64,000 bases of DNA, from positions 4,030,001 to 4,094,000 of the forward strand of contig OY762280.1 of assembly GCA_963665525.1 (NCBI GenBank). The letters are read 5' to 3'. Source of the DNA: UBA12077 sp963665525. Lineage in GTDB: Bacteria > Bacteroidota > Bacteroidia > Bacteroidales > UBA12077. This document shows, piece by piece, positions 8,428-18,154 of the stretch. Position numbers and translations under genes: made by a program. The notes under the pieces are model-generated. The model searched no databases and was not told the origin of the DNA. It saw only the letters and a list, made by a program, of their open reading frames with translations. How positions within the stretch are numbered: the stretch's first letter is position 1; the number at the start of each line of letters is the position of its first letter.

Positions 8428-9627
8428 ATGAAACAAATTGATAGAAGGATAGTTATTGTAGCTGCTTTTATATTTATTATAGGGCTTGCTTTTGGTTTAA
8501 TGAGATTTTTAAGTGCACAAAAACCAGAACCTCCAAGAAGACCTACTGTTGTTGCGAAACGGATGGTAAAAGCCGATGAAATTAAGTATACAACAATACA
8601 GTCTCCAGTGGCAGCACCAGGAAGGGTTTCATCTATATCAGAAATTGATATAATTGCTGAAGCTTCAGGTAAAATTTTAGTAAATAATATTCCTTTAAAA
8701 AAGGGAGCAGAATTCAAAAAGGGAGATGTCTTATTCACAGTATATCCTGATGAAGCTAGACTAGCTTTAAAGTCAACAAAGAGCCAGTATTTAACAACCT
8801 TGGCAAATTTATTGCCTGATATTAAGATCGATTATCCGGATTATGAAGAGAAATTCAGAATATTTTTTAATTCGATTGATGTAAATAAAAAATTACCAGA
8901 ATTTCCAATAATTGAAAATGAAAAATTGGAAATATTCTTGGCAAGTAGAAATGTTCTTAGTAGTTATTATAATATATTAAAAGCTGAGTTGCAATTGAGT
9001 CGTCATACAATTATAGCTCCATTTAATGGTACGTATTCAGATGTTTATTTAGAGGCTGGTGCATATACCAATATGGGAGGTCGAGTTGCTCATGCCATTC
9101 AAACAGATATGTTAGAAATTGAGGTTCCATTAGATAAATTTGATGCAGAGTGGGTTAAAATTGGTGATCAGGTTAAGTTATATTCTGAGTCACGAGAGTT
9201 AAAATGGAACGGAAACATTGTACGAAAAAGTCAGTTTGTTGATAAAAATACGCAATCACAAGGAATCTTTATCAGAGTTAAGAACCTAGGTAAGAAACCA
9301 TTGTTGGTAGGGGAATATTTAAAAGTGCAGTTTCCAGGGCATCCTGTTCAGAATGCTATGGAGATTCCTAGAAATGCAGTTTTTAATACCAACGAAGTGT
9401 TTGTTGTTGAGGAGGGTAAGATCCACAAAGAGATTATCAATATTGTAAAAGTAAATGAGAGAACGCTCATTTTCAACGGAATTGATGAGGGGAAAACTAT
9501 AGTTGTTCAGCCTCTTATTAATGTTCAGGAAGGAACCTTGGTTGATATTCTGGGAGAAGATCCCAAGACTAATAAAGAGGCTTCTAACAAAAAGAAAGAA
9601 AAACCAACTGAAGGTAAAAAGGAGTAA
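8428..9627 (+). CDS. RND efflux periplasmic adaptor subunit
   Basis: This 399-residue protein has an N-terminal membrane anchor (about 8-28), then a lipoyl half with ASGKILVNNIPLKKGAEFKK. A helical hairpin follows (about 108-190), then the return lipoyl half (APFNGTYSDVYLEAGAYTNM), a beta-barrel and a membrane-proximal domain. The C-terminus is charged (KKKEKPTEGKKE). It is the adaptor of a tripartite pump and precedes the RND permease gene by 18 bases and the TolC gene further on. It is divergent from the TetR regulator and may share its control. The substrate is not known. Confidence 0.88.
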   Translation: MKQIDRRIVIVAAFIFIIGLAFGLMRFLSAQKPEPPRRPTVVAKRMVKADEIKYTTIQSPVAAPGRVSSISEIDIIAEASGKILVNNIPLKKGAEFKKGDVLFTVYPDEARLALKSTKSQYLTTLANLLPDIKIDYPDYEEKFRIFFNSIDVNKKLPEFPIIENEKLEIFLASRNVLSSYYNILKAELQLSRHTIIAPFNGTYSDVYLEAGAYTNMGGRVAHAIQTDMLEIEVPLDKFDAEWVKIGDQVKLYSESRELKWNGNIVRKSQFVDKNTQSQGIFIRVKNLGKKPLLVGEYLKVQFPGHPVQNAMEIPRNAVFNTNEVFVVEEGKIHKEIINIVKVNERTLIFNGIDEGKTIVVQPLINVQEGTLVDILGEDPKTNKEASNKKKEKPTEGKKE

Positions 9628-9645
9628 ATGTAAATCATTTTAATT

Positions 9646-12600
9646 ATGAGAAAGATTGTAGAACGATTTGTAGAATACCCCATATATGCTAATTTGATTA
9701 TAGCTTTTGTGCTGATTGCAGGTATTGCCGGGCTTCTAAGCATGAAAAAGGCTTTTTTCCCTGAAGCAGAAAGTAGAATTATTAATGTTTCGGTGTTTTA
9801 CCCAGGAGCATCGCCGGTAGAAATGGAAGAAGGAGTTACTTCTCGCGTAGAAGAAGCTGTTAGGGGAATAGTTGGAATCAAAGAAATAAATTCTACTTCA
9901 GTAGAAAACAGCTCTATTGTTACCATAGAAACGACAGGAGAATATCCAATAGATGAAGTTTTAATGGAAGTCAAAAATGCAGTTGATGGAATTTCATCTT
10001 TACCTTCTGCAGCAGAACGGCCGATTGTATCAAAACGAAGATCAAGATCAGGAGCTTTATATATGACTCTTGTTGCAAGAGATAGCTCGGAAGTTGACTT
10101 GATGACACTTAAAGAATATGGTCAAAGAGTTGAAGAAGATTTGATGCGATCTGGTGTAATGAGTCAGGTTAATTTATCAGGTTATCCTGCTCCAGAGATC
10201 TCAGTAGAAGTAAAAGAAGAAGAATTGTTAAGATACAACATTACTATAAATGAGATTATAAGAGCAATTCAAACGAATAATCAGGATATTTCTGGAGGAC
10301 AAATTAAATCAGACGAAGAAGAGTTATTGATACGTTTACGTTCGAGAAGTACCAATCCAAACGAAATAGGAAATATTATTGTTCGTGGAACAGATAATGG
10401 GGGCTATATTAGAGTTCGTGACATAGCAGAAGTAAAAAAGAAATTTGCTGATACCTCGGATAAATCATGGATTAATGGTAAAAATTCAGTGTTTCTAAGT
10501 GTTGATAAACTTCCTGAAGAAGATTTAGAAGAAATTACTGAATATGCAGAGCAGTATGTTAAAGAGTTTAATGAAGAAAACCCAGGCGTTGAGCTTGATG
10601 TTTCCTTTTCTTTTCTTGAGATATTAGATAGCCGACTCGACTTACTGGTTAGAAACGGGAAAATTGGATTGTTCTTAGTGATCCTAGTAATCTCAATGTT
10701 TCTAAATATAAGAATATCATTATGGGTAGCAGTAGGTATCCCTTTCAGCTTTTTGGCTATGTTTGTTTACGCAAGTCTTGCTGGGATAACCATTAATATG
10801 ATCTCCTTGTTTGGAATGATATTAGTAATCGGTATTCTGGTGGATGATGGGATTGTTATAGCTGAGAATATATACCTTCACTTTGAGAAAGGAAAAACTC
10901 CAATGAGGGCTGCTGTTGATGGAACACTTGAGGTTTATCCGGCAGTTTTAACATCTGTAACAACAACTATTGTGGCATTTGTTCCATTATTGCTGCTTTC
11001 TGGAACTCGCATGGAAATGATGTATCATATGGCGATAGTCGTAGTAGTGAGTTTAACCTTTTCATTATTTGAGGCATTTTTTGTATTGCCGGCACATTTA
11101 AGTAACCGATTCATACTAAGAAAACAGAGTATTGAAAATCAAAAGCGTGGTATTAAGAAATATTTTGATCGATTTATGATTTGGTTACGTGATGACATTT
11201 ACCATCATGCCATAAATTGGCTGTTAAGATGGAGACATGCCGTTATTGGCATACCAATTGCGTTTTTCTTAATCACATTTGGCTTACTAAATGGTGGCTT
11301 TATTAAAACAACTTTTTTCCCAATGGTTGATTTTGATAATTTCCAGGTGAATATTGCATTTACTCCGGGGGATGGAGAGAGACAAACCAAATTGTATCTT
11401 GACAGATTTGAAAAAGTTGTGTGGGAAGTAAATGACCAATTGGTTGAAGAATTAAATCTTGATACTGATATTATTGATATTGTTTCGAAATCAATAGGAA
11501 ATTCTTTTAGTGGACAGGAGATTGGTTCGCATGCAGGAAATTTAAATGTCTATCCAATAAATTTAGAAGGTATTGCAATTAGTGGACATGAAATTGCTAA
11601 TCGTGTTAGAGAAAGAATTGGTAAAATTCCTGAAGCAAGAAAATTTACTGTTGCTGGGCGTAACAGATGGGGTGCCCCTGTTTCTATTAGTTTAATGTCA
11701 AAAAATTTACATGAGCTTGATGAAGCTAAAGAATATTTAATGGATAGGTTAACAGAGCTTCCACAATTAAAAGATATTAATGAGAATGTAGCATTAGGAA
11801 AGCAAGAAGTTCGCCTTAAATTAAAACCCAAAGCATATTTTTTAGGCTTGGATGAAGCTACCATTGTACAACAAGTTCGACAAGGCTTTTATGGAGGTCA
11901 AGCTCAGCGTTTACAAGAAGGCCGCGATGAACTTCGGGTATGGGTGCGTTATCCAAAATCGGATAGAATGACCCTTGGACAAATGGAAAACATGAAGATT
12001 AAAACGACCCAGGGAGAATTTCCATTAACTGAATTGGCAGAATATCATCTTGAACGGGGACCCGTTGCTATTAAGCGTTATCAAGGTTCTCGTGAAATAC
12101 GCGTGGAAGCAGAACTGGTTGATCCAATGGCTCCAGTTCCTGAGATTCTAGCCCAGATATCCAGAGAAATCATGCCAGATGTGGAGGCTCAATTTGCAGG
12201 TATTCGTTATGAATATCAGGGACAACAAAAGTTTGGTAATGAGGCGGTAAATAAAATATGGCCGTACTTTTTGGTATCATTCATTGTAATAATTTTTATT
12301 ATGATTATGCATTTCAAGAGTTTGAACCAAACGCTTATTATTCTTTTTATGATTCCATTATCAATTTTAGGAGTATTTTGGGGGCATGGAATCCATGGTA
12401 AACCGGTTTCACTTATGAGTTTGTGGGGTATGGTTGCCTTAACAGGTGTAATAATTAATGATGCAATTGTATTTTTATCGAAATATGATGGTAGTTTGCT
12501 TGAAGGTAAGAAAGTCCATGATGCTATTGTTGAGGCTGGAAAATTAAGACTTCGACCAATTATTTTAACTACGGTTACTACTTCGGCAGGCTTATTTCCT

Positions 12601-12867
12601 ATGATATTAGAAAAGAGTATACAGGCACAATTCTTAATTCCAATGGCTATTAGTTTAGCCTATGGTGTTGCTATTGGAACTGTGTTTATTCTGATATTCT
12701 TCCCGGTATTAATCATGTTGTTAAATGATGTTAGAGTTTTTATGAGATACTTATGGACTGGTGTAAGACCAGAAAGAGAAGAGGTAGAAGTGGCTATTAT
12801 TTTACATAACCGTAAGATGAAATATGAAAAAAATGGTCATGCTCCGATTCAGGAATCAGCAGAATAA
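9646..12867 (+). CDS. RND-family efflux permease (AcrB/MdtB-like)
   Basis: At 1073 residues this has the usual length for an AcrB-type proton-driven trimeric pump. It begins with a first membrane helix and the porter opening FPEAESRIINVSVFYPGASP. The fourth-helix proton-relay motif is GILVDDGIVIAENIY, with the two aspartates conserved, and the matching region in the second half is GVIINDAIVFLSKY. The two large periplasmic porter domains lie at roughly 40-330 and 560-870. The tail after residue about 1030 is charged and cytoplasmic. It sits between its adaptor and a TolC protein in one operon. It groups with the hydrophobe/amphiphile efflux type by sequence; the real substrate is unknown. Confidence 0.92.
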   Translation: MRKIVERFVEYPIYANLIIAFVLIAGIAGLLSMKKAFFPEAESRIINVSVFYPGASPVEMEEGVTSRVEEAVRGIVGIKEINSTSVENSSIVTIETTGEYPIDEVLMEVKNAVDGISSLPSAAERPIVSKRRSRSGALYMTLVARDSSEVDLMTLKEYGQRVEEDLMRSGVMSQVNLSGYPAPEISVEVKEEELLRYNITINEIIRAIQTNNQDISGGQIKSDEEELLIRLRSRSTNPNEIGNIIVRGTDNGGYIRVRDIAEVKKKFADTSDKSWINGKNSVFLSVDKLPEEDLEEITEYAEQYVKEFNEENPGVELDVSFSFLEILDSRLDLLVRNGKIGLFLVILVISMFLNIRISLWVAVGIPFSFLAMFVYASLAGITINMISLFGMILVIGILVDDGIVIAENIYLHFEKGKTPMRAAVDGTLEVYPAVLTSVTTTIVAFVPLLLLSGTRMEMMYHMAIVVVVSLTFSLFEAFFVLPAHLSNRFILRKQSIENQKRGIKKYFDRFMIWLRDDIYHHAINWLLRWRHAVIGIPIAFFLITFGLLNGGFIKTTFFPMVDFDNFQVNIAFTPGDGERQTKLYLDRFEKVVWEVNDQLVEELNLDTDIIDIVSKSIGNSFSGQEIGSHAGNLNVYPINLEGIAISGHEIANRVRERIGKIPEARKFTVAGRNRWGAPVSISLMSKNLHELDEAKEYLMDRLTELPQLKDINENVALGKQEVRLKLKPKAYFLGLDEATIVQQVRQGFYGGQAQRLQEGRDELRVWVRYPKSDRMTLGQMENMKIKTTQGEFPLTELAEYHLERGPVAIKRYQGSREIRVEAELVDPMAPVPEILAQISREIMPDVEAQFAGIRYEYQGQQKFGNEAVNKIWPYFLVSFIVIIFIMIMHFKSLNQTLIILFMIPLSILGVFWGHGIHGKPVSLMSLWGMVALTGVIINDAIVFLSKYDGSLLEGKKVHDAIVEAGKLRLRPIILTTVTTSAGLFPMILEKSIQAQFLIPMAISLAYGVAIGTVFILIFFPVLIMLLNDVRVFMRYLWTGVRPEREEVEVAIILHNRKMKYEKNGHAPIQESAE

Positions 12868-12882
12868 TTTAAAATCGAGATT

Positions 12883-14181
12883 ATGAGAAAATTGAATCAA
12901 TATATATTAGCTGTAATCTTTTTATTTTCATCTTTTGCTTTAGCTGCACAAGAAGAAACCCTAAGTTTATCGGGAGCAATTGAAAAAGCTTTAGAAAGTA
13001 ATTATGGAATTATGATTGCTAAATCTGATATAAGAATCTCAGAGGTTAACAATACCTGGGAAGCAGCAGGTCGATTCCCTACTATTGGATTTACAGCAAC
13101 ACCAAGTTATAGAAACGAACTTGTTGGAGAAAATGCAACAACCAGTTTTTCAGGTAATTTAAGTTTAAACTGGACTTTATTTAATGGTTTTAGAGTGTTG
13201 ATTACAAAAGAAAAACTCGATAAACTTCAAGAACTGGCTGTTGGTCGATCAGGTGTTGTTGTTGAAAATACGATTCAGGATGTTATGTTAGGATACTATA
13301 ATATTCTGTTGCAGCAGAAACGACTTGAAGTTTTGGGAACATTGATGAAGCTTTCGGAAGACAGATATAAATATGAACAAACAAAATATGATATTGGCGG
13401 ATCGGTAACTTACAATGTTTTACTGGCTAAAAATATTTATTTAGACGATAAAGCTTCGTATTTAAACCAGGAAGTAGTGGTAAAAAATGCCGTTCGTAAC
13501 CTGAATTTTCTTTTAGGTGAGCAAGCTGCTAAGCAATGGAATTTTAATGAGGATTTTAGCTCGGATACTACTGAATATGTTTTAGGTGATTTAATGGATA
13601 AAATGATGGCGAGTAATCAGACATTAAAGAATCAATATATTAATTTAATGTTACAGCAGGAAGAAATTAAATTGCAACAAAGTTCATTGTATCCGCGATT
13701 AAGTTTAAATGCGGGCATAGGTAACTCATATTCATGGAACGATCCTGAGATTCCTACCAGTGCAAATCCTGTGGAAACTATGACCCCAAATGGAAGTTTA
13801 ACGCTATCCTATGATATATACTCAGCCGGAAGTAGAAGACGTACCATAAATATTGCACGAATTAACGAGGGAATTTCACAGGTTGAAACCGAAGAAATGA
13901 AGCATAGTTTAACTAACCAGTTATACAACGAGTTTGAAACATATAATTTGCGAAAGGTATTATTAAATGTATCTAACGAAAGTTTAGAAGCTGCTAAATT
14001 GAATTTACAGATTGCTGAAGAGAAATTTAAATCGGGAGCAATCAATTCATTTAATTATCGCGATATTCAGTTGAATTATTTAAATTCTGCGTTGAGCCAG
14101 TTGCAATCGGTTTATAATTTAATTTATTCGAATACTACATTAACCCGATTAACGGGGGGATTTATTGAGGAGAATCAATAG
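12883..14181 (+). CDS. TolC-family outer membrane protein of the RND pump
   Basis: This 432-residue outer membrane factor has a signal peptide (cut near LAAQ) and two OEP helical repeats. These include LSLSGAIEKALESNYGIMIA at the start of the first repeat, LSLNWTLFNGFRVLITKEKL, and LTLSYDIYSAGSRRRTINIA in the second. It is the third gene of the adaptor-permease-channel operon, 15 bases after the permease stop. A strong intrinsic terminator follows at 14205-14234. It is not closely similar to the TolC protein at 5992-7518. Confidence 0.9.
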   Translation: MRKLNQYILAVIFLFSSFALAAQEETLSLSGAIEKALESNYGIMIAKSDIRISEVNNTWEAAGRFPTIGFTATPSYRNELVGENATTSFSGNLSLNWTLFNGFRVLITKEKLDKLQELAVGRSGVVVENTIQDVMLGYYNILLQQKRLEVLGTLMKLSEDRYKYEQTKYDIGGSVTYNVLLAKNIYLDDKASYLNQEVVVKNAVRNLNFLLGEQAAKQWNFNEDFSSDTTEYVLGDLMDKMMASNQTLKNQYINLMLQQEEIKLQQSSLYPRLSLNAGIGNSYSWNDPEIPTSANPVETMTPNGSLTLSYDIYSAGSRRRTINIARINEGISQVETEEMKHSLTNQLYNEFETYNLRKVLLNVSNESLEAAKLNLQIAEEKFKSGAINSFNYRDIQLNYLNSALSQLQSVYNLIYSNTTLTRLTGGFIEENQ

Positions 14182-14204
14182 GTTTATATATTTCATTAAT
14201 TAAG

Positions 14205-14234
14205 AGAGTTGCAATAACTGCAACTCTTTTTTTT
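14205..14234 (+). terminator. Intrinsic terminator of the RND operon
   Basis: AGAGTTGCA-ATAAC-TGCAACTCT forms a perfect 9-bp stem with a 5-base loop, followed by a run of eight T residues. Confidence 0.92.
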
Positions 14235-14249
14235 CTATATTTTATAACA

Positions 14250-14280
14250 TTGATTTCTTGTATTATTATAAATACATTTG
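14250..14280 (+). promoter_or_regulatory. Promoter of the NarL-type two-component operon
   Basis: TTG at 14250-14252, a 20-base spacer and TACATTTG at 14273-14280 fit the Bacteroidota housekeeping promoter TTG-N20-TAnnTTTG. The start codon lies only 15 bases beyond, so the mRNA leader would be very short. Confidence 0.5.
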
Positions 14281-14295
14281 ATTTTTTAATGTTAT

Positions 14296-15270
14296 ATGTT
14301 TCGGTTAATAGCTTTAATTATTTCTATTGTATTGCAGTTAATAGCTGTTGCGATAGCTTTGCGTCTTACCAAGATTACCAAGTATAAAATTTCATGGATC
14401 TTCATTTCATTAGGTTTTGTTTTTATGGCCATACGCCGTTTTATTGATTTGATCCAGTTTATGCAAAAAAAACCTATTGATGATTTAAACTTATTAAATG
14501 ATTGGATTGCTGTAATTGTTTCGATACTAATTTCATTAGGAGTGATTATTATTCCTGAAATTTTCAACTACATAAAAAGAGAAGAGCAGTTGAGAAAAGT
14601 AGCCGAGAAAAAAGTTCTTAATGCAGTACTGACAACAGAAGAGAAAGAACGAAAGCGATTTGCAAATGATTTGCACGATGGGCTGGGTCCATTGCTTTCC
14701 ACTATTAAAATGTCATTAAGTGCTTTGGTTAAAACAGAGAAGGATACTGCAAAGCTGGATATTATTAAAAATGCCGGAAAGGTTACTGAAGAGGCTATAT
14801 TAAGCATAAAGGAAATATCTACGAATCTTAGTCCGCATGTACTGGTGAATTTTGGATTAACTAGTGCGATTAAACATTTTACCGATAAGCTCAAGGAATC
14901 AAAGATTATAGAAATTGATTTTCAGTCGAACCTGTATGAAAAAAGATTTAATGGTGATATTGAAGTAGTTATTTATAGAAGTATTTGCGAGTTGGTTAAT
15001 AATACAGTTAAACATGCAAAAGCCAGCCTTATAAATATTAATCTTACTTATAATTCAGCAAAGAATATTATTGACATTCTATATGATGATGATGGTATAG
15101 GTTGCGATATTGGAAAAATACTAAATGGTAATGGCAAAGGAACAGGATTGCAAAATATTGATTCAAGAATATCGTCTATAAATGGGTATATTGAAATTGA
15201 TAGTGCAAAAGGGAAAGGATTCCATTCGTATATAAATATAAAAATTAATAATACTATAAATCATGTATAA
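14296..15270 (+). CDS. NarL-system type sensor histidine kinase (HisKA_3)
   Basis: This 324-residue protein has three membrane segments near the N-terminus (about 4-24, 33-53 and 70-90). A coiled linker and a HisKA_3 dimerisation domain follow, with RKRFANDLHDGLGPLLS and His127 as phospho-acceptor. The HATPase domain has the N-box ELVNNTVKHAKA and DDGIGCDIG and GTGLQNIDSR motifs. It has almost no extracellular domain, so it may sense membrane state or a partner. It overlaps the LuxR-type regulator gene by 8 bases, its evident partner. Confidence 0.9.
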   Translation: MFRLIALIISIVLQLIAVAIALRLTKITKYKISWIFISLGFVFMAIRRFIDLIQFMQKKPIDDLNLLNDWIAVIVSILISLGVIIIPEIFNYIKREEQLRKVAEKKVLNAVLTTEEKERKRFANDLHDGLGPLLSTIKMSLSALVKTEKDTAKLDIIKNAGKVTEEAILSIKEISTNLSPHVLVNFGLTSAIKHFTDKLKESKIIEIDFQSNLYEKRFNGDIEVVIYRSICELVNNTVKHAKASLININLTYNSAKNIIDILYDDDGIGCDIGKILNGNGKGTGLQNIDSRISSINGYIEIDSAKGKGFHSYINIKINNTINHV

Positions 15271-15901
15271 AGTAGTATTGGTAGATGATCATAAGTTATT
15301 CCGGGATGGATTAAGATTATTATTGAATAATTCGGGAAAAGTTCAAGTAGTTGCGGAAGCATCTAATGGAATGGAATTCCTTGAGATTATTGACAAGCAT
15401 CAGGATGCAGTCATATTTATGGATCTTCAAATGCCCGAAATGAATGGTATTGAAGCAACAACTAAAGCTTTAGCCTTACACCCAGATTTAAATATAATTG
15501 CTTTAACTATGTTTGGTGACGATGATTATTATTATCAAATGATTGAAGCAGGGGTGAAAGGTTTTCTTTTAAAAAATACAGATATTGATGAGGTACTGAA
15601 TGCAATAGAATTAGTAGCTAAAGGGGAGAATTGCTTTTCCAAAGACTTACTCTACCATATTGTCCGAAACATTTCACAAACCAAAAGGAAAGAAAATAAC
15701 GAGGCAAATTTATCGGAAAGGGAAATTGAGATTCTTCATTGTATATGCGAAGGATTATCGAACCAGGAAATAGCAGACAAGTTATATATTAGCAAAAGAA
15801 CAGTAGATAAACACCGATCGAATATACTAGAAAAAACAGGAACAAAGAATACAGCGAGCCTTGTAATGTATGCAATAAAGCATGAGATTATAAAATTATA
15901 A
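15263..15901 (+). CDS. NarL/FixJ-family response regulator (LuxR-type HTH)
   Basis: This 212-residue regulator has a receiver domain (VLVDDHKLFRDGL, Asp54 in VIFMDLQMP, Lys in FLLKN). It also has a C-terminal LuxR-type helix-turn-helix (about 148-208) with LSEREIEILHCICEGLSNQE and KRTVDKHRSNILEKTG. It is coupled to the kinase gene by an 8-base overlap. The target genes are not visible. A large imperfect inverted repeat followed by T residues lies just downstream and probably ends the transcript. Confidence 0.92.
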   Translation: MYKVVLVDDHKLFRDGLRLLLNNSGKVQVVAEASNGMEFLEIIDKHQDAVIFMDLQMPEMNGIEATTKALALHPDLNIIALTMFGDDDYYYQMIEAGVKGFLLKNTDIDEVLNAIELVAKGENCFSKDLLYHIVRNISQTKRKENNEANLSEREIEILHCICEGLSNQEIADKLYISKRTVDKHRSNILEKTGTKNTASLVMYAIKHEIIKL

Positions 15902-15909
15902 TAAATGGA

Positions 15910-16064
15910 GGATGTCCGAAAAGTCAATAAATACAAAACTTGCCACTAAGACACTAAAACTCCAAATCTCAGAAAGAATTAATATATAGTAAGTTCTGCT
16001 TTGTGTTTGCTTTGTGTTTTTGAGACTCTGTGGCAAAAAGTTAACTTCTCGGACATCCTTTTTT
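15910..16064 (+). repeat. Large imperfect inverted repeat, likely terminator and dispersed Bacteroidota repeat
   Basis: The ends are exact inverted copies: GGATGTCCGA at 15910-15919 and TCGGACATCC at 16049-16058. Inside them, CTTGCCACTAAGACACTAAAAC on the left matches the complement of the GAGACTCTGTGGCAAAAAG block on the right, so the arms are about 50 bases. Six T residues follow on the plus strand. It lies between convergent genes and would act as a terminator for the two-component operon. Blocks of this type (GCCAC...TTTGTGTTT...GTGGC) are common between genes in this phylum. Confidence 0.65.
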
Positions 16065-16078
16065 AATGGTTGTTTATT

Positions 16079-17362
16079 TTATTTATCAGATATAAACAAA
16101 TCAGGAGTAAACGATAATTGTAAATAAGTAAAATATTGTAAGTTGGCAGCTTCTCCATCCATACCTTGAATAATATTCATTGTTTCATTTGAATCATAAA
16201 GTGTAAATCCTAATCTTAATTCTAAAGGTATGTCAGGTTTATATCTATACATAAAATCAAATTCGTTACCCAGGGATTTGTCTAGATTCTCTGTGTTATT
16301 GTTGGTATTAGGAATGCTTTTTTGTGTTGAAAAATGATGATACACGAAAGACAGACTATTCTTATGATTAAATGCAATATTAGCTTTAGCAAAAATGTCT
16401 ACAAGGCCTGCATCCAAAGTATTCTTTGATAAGTTTGTAAATAAATCCATATCGCCAGAAAATCTGTGTCGGCCACCATAAAGTACATCAAAAGAATGAT
16501 CAGTATTTGAAGTGCTTGATAGATCATTACCGCTAATGATATCAATCCCGGGGCCTATATTAAATTTCTCGGAAAGTTTGTATAAGCCTTTTAATGAAAA
16601 TAAATAAGCATTTATATTTTGGCTTTTATTATTTGTTCCAGTTTGATGAAAAAATGATCCTTCAATATCAAAACTATTATGGTTCATCTTAAAATAAGGG
16701 CCATAAGTTGCAGTTACATATACTGTTTCACTACCTTCTTCTTTTTGATAGCCCGAAAGAATCCCTGTGAATGTGATGACAGACTTTTGCCCTAACTTTT
16801 TATTTAAATAGATAAAATCAAGGAATTTCATTTTGTCCGGGGTGTACTCGTTTCCGGTAATATTTTCTGCATCGTTATTTAATGTAAGTCCAAGATCAGC
16901 ACGGAAACTTTTATTATCATATTTAAATAAAATACCATCATAACTTAAGCCTGATTGTCCCCAATTTCGTGCAGCCAGAAGTCTTTGATCATCATATTTC
17001 CATTCTTGGCGACCAATTTTTACAGATGTGTTGGTACTCATTTTAAGTTGAAACCAGGCTTCATATAAATCTATGCTGGCAGCATCTCCTTTAACTCCGG
17101 TTGAGCTATACCATGATTCATCTCCCCAAACACGAATATCTTGCCCTGTAATTTTTAACATATAATTATCGTTTCTATAAGATGCGCCAAGGCGAGTTCT
17201 TTGAGAAACAAAATAAGCAGTATGGTCATCATTAGAAAATAGAGATTTGTATCCATTCCGGATTTCTCCTCTCGGTCTTATTTCAGTATTAACTGTAAAT
17301 TGTGCTTTTAGGGATATAGAAGTTATGGCAACTAGTAAAGTTGCAATAATTAGTTTTTCCAT
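16079..17362 (-). CDS. Outer-membrane beta-barrel porin, alginate-export-like
   Basis: This 427-residue protein has a signal peptide (cut near LKAQ) and a barrel rich in alternating aromatic strands. The opening FTVNTEIRPRGEIRNGYKSL and the SQRTRLGASYRNDNYMLKIT block resemble the Alginate_exp family (PF13372) and related porins of Bacteroidota. It is the last gene downstream of pstB, 24 bases away in the same direction. This suggests it may pass phosphate or a phosphorylated compound across the outer membrane, as OprP and OprO do in Pseudomonas. That role is inferred from context only. Alginate export is unlikely because no alginate genes are nearby. Confidence 0.7.
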   Translation of the reverse strand: MEKLIIATLLVAITSISLKAQFTVNTEIRPRGEIRNGYKSLFSNDDHTAYFVSQRTRLGASYRNDNYMLKITGQDIRVWGDESWYSSTGVKGDAASIDLYEAWFQLKMSTNTSVKIGRQEWKYDDQRLLAARNWGQSGLSYDGILFKYDNKSFRADLGLTLNNDAENITGNEYTPDKMKFLDFIYLNKKLGQKSVITFTGILSGYQKEEGSETVYVTATYGPYFKMNHNSFDIEGSFFHQTGTNNKSQNINAYLFSLKGLYKLSEKFNIGPGIDIISGNDLSSTSNTDHSFDVLYGGRHRFSGDMDLFTNLSKNTLDAGLVDIFAKANIAFNHKNSLSFVYHHFSTQKSIPNTNNNTENLDKSLGNEFDFMYRYKPDIPLELRLGFTLYDSNETMNIIQGMDGEAANLQYFTYLQLSFTPDLFISDK

Positions 17363-17386
17363 TTTAATTAAAATTAGAATTAATGA

Positions 17387-18148
17387 TTAACTGTATGTTC
17401 CTTGTATATATGATTTTGTAATAGAATTTTGAGGGTGTTCAAAAATTTGTTCTGCTGTGCCATGCTCAATTATTTCTCCTAAGTACATAAAGATTACATA
17501 GTCGGCAACTCTACGAGCTTGACGTAAGATATGTGTTACCATTACAATGGTATAGCGTTGTTTTAATTTAAGAAATAGTTCTTCAATTTCGCGGCTCGAT
17601 ACAGGGTCAAGAGCAGAAGTTGGTTCATCGGCTAGAATAATTTCCGGATCAACAGATAAACCACGGGCCAGGCATAAACGTTGTTGTTGTCCTATTGAAA
17701 GTGCCGAAGCAGGATCTTTTAACCGGTCTTTAACTTCTTCCCATAAGCTCACTTGACGTAAATAATATTCAACTCGTTTATTTAAATATCTTTTTTTACG
17801 ACGACCACTTATTCTTAGTCCATAAGTAATGTTATCGTAAATACTCATAGGTAATGGGTAAGGACTTTGGGCTAATAAACCCATTTTTTTTCTTAATTCT
17901 GTAATTTCAGTTTTACAATGAAGAATATCTTCACCATTGTTATAAATTTTCCCTTGCGTTTTTACTTCAGGATATAAGTCAGTAAGTCTGTTCAAACTTT
18001 TTAATAAGGTTGTTTTTCCACAACCAGAGGGTCCGAGGATTACAGTAAGTTTCTTTTCCGGAATTTTAACATTGATATCTTTTAATATTTCTTTATGATC
18101 AATTTGTAGGTTAAAATTCTCAATCTTTATTTTAGATCCATTTATCAT
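17387..18148 (-). CDS. pstB: Phosphate ABC transporter ATP-binding protein PstB
   Basis: This 253-residue ABC ATPase has Walker A GPSGCGKTTLLKSL. The signature is in ALSIGQQQRLCLARGLSVDP, Walker B is IILADEPTSALDP and the switch His is in VMVTHILRQARR. Its length and the NRLTDLYPEVKTQGKIYNNG region fit PstB. It follows pstC and pstA in the same direction, with 6 bases after the pstA stop. It powers high-affinity phosphate uptake. No phoU gene follows; a porin gene takes that place. Confidence 0.93.
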   Translation of the reverse strand: MINGSKIKIENFNLQIDHKEILKDINVKIPEKKLTVILGPSGCGKTTLLKSLNRLTDLYPEVKTQGKIYNNGEDILHCKTEITELRKKMGLLAQSPYPLPMSIYDNITYGLRISGRRKKRYLNKRVEYYLRQVSLWEEVKDRLKDPASALSIGQQQRLCLARGLSVDPEIILADEPTSALDPVSSREIEELFLKLKQRYTIVMVTHILRQARRVADYVIFMYLGEIIEHGTAEQIFEHPQNSITKSYIQGTYS

Positions 18149-18154
18149 AATGCA

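Noticed and set aside
9646..12867. CusA-type heavy-metal RND pump
   Set aside because: No metal-binding Met cluster or Cus-like adaptor motifs were seen; the motifs fit the hydrophobe/amphiphile type better.
16079..17362. Alginate secretion porin (AlgE) function
   Set aside because: Family resemblance only; no alginate synthesis genes are nearby and the pst context suggests another substrate.
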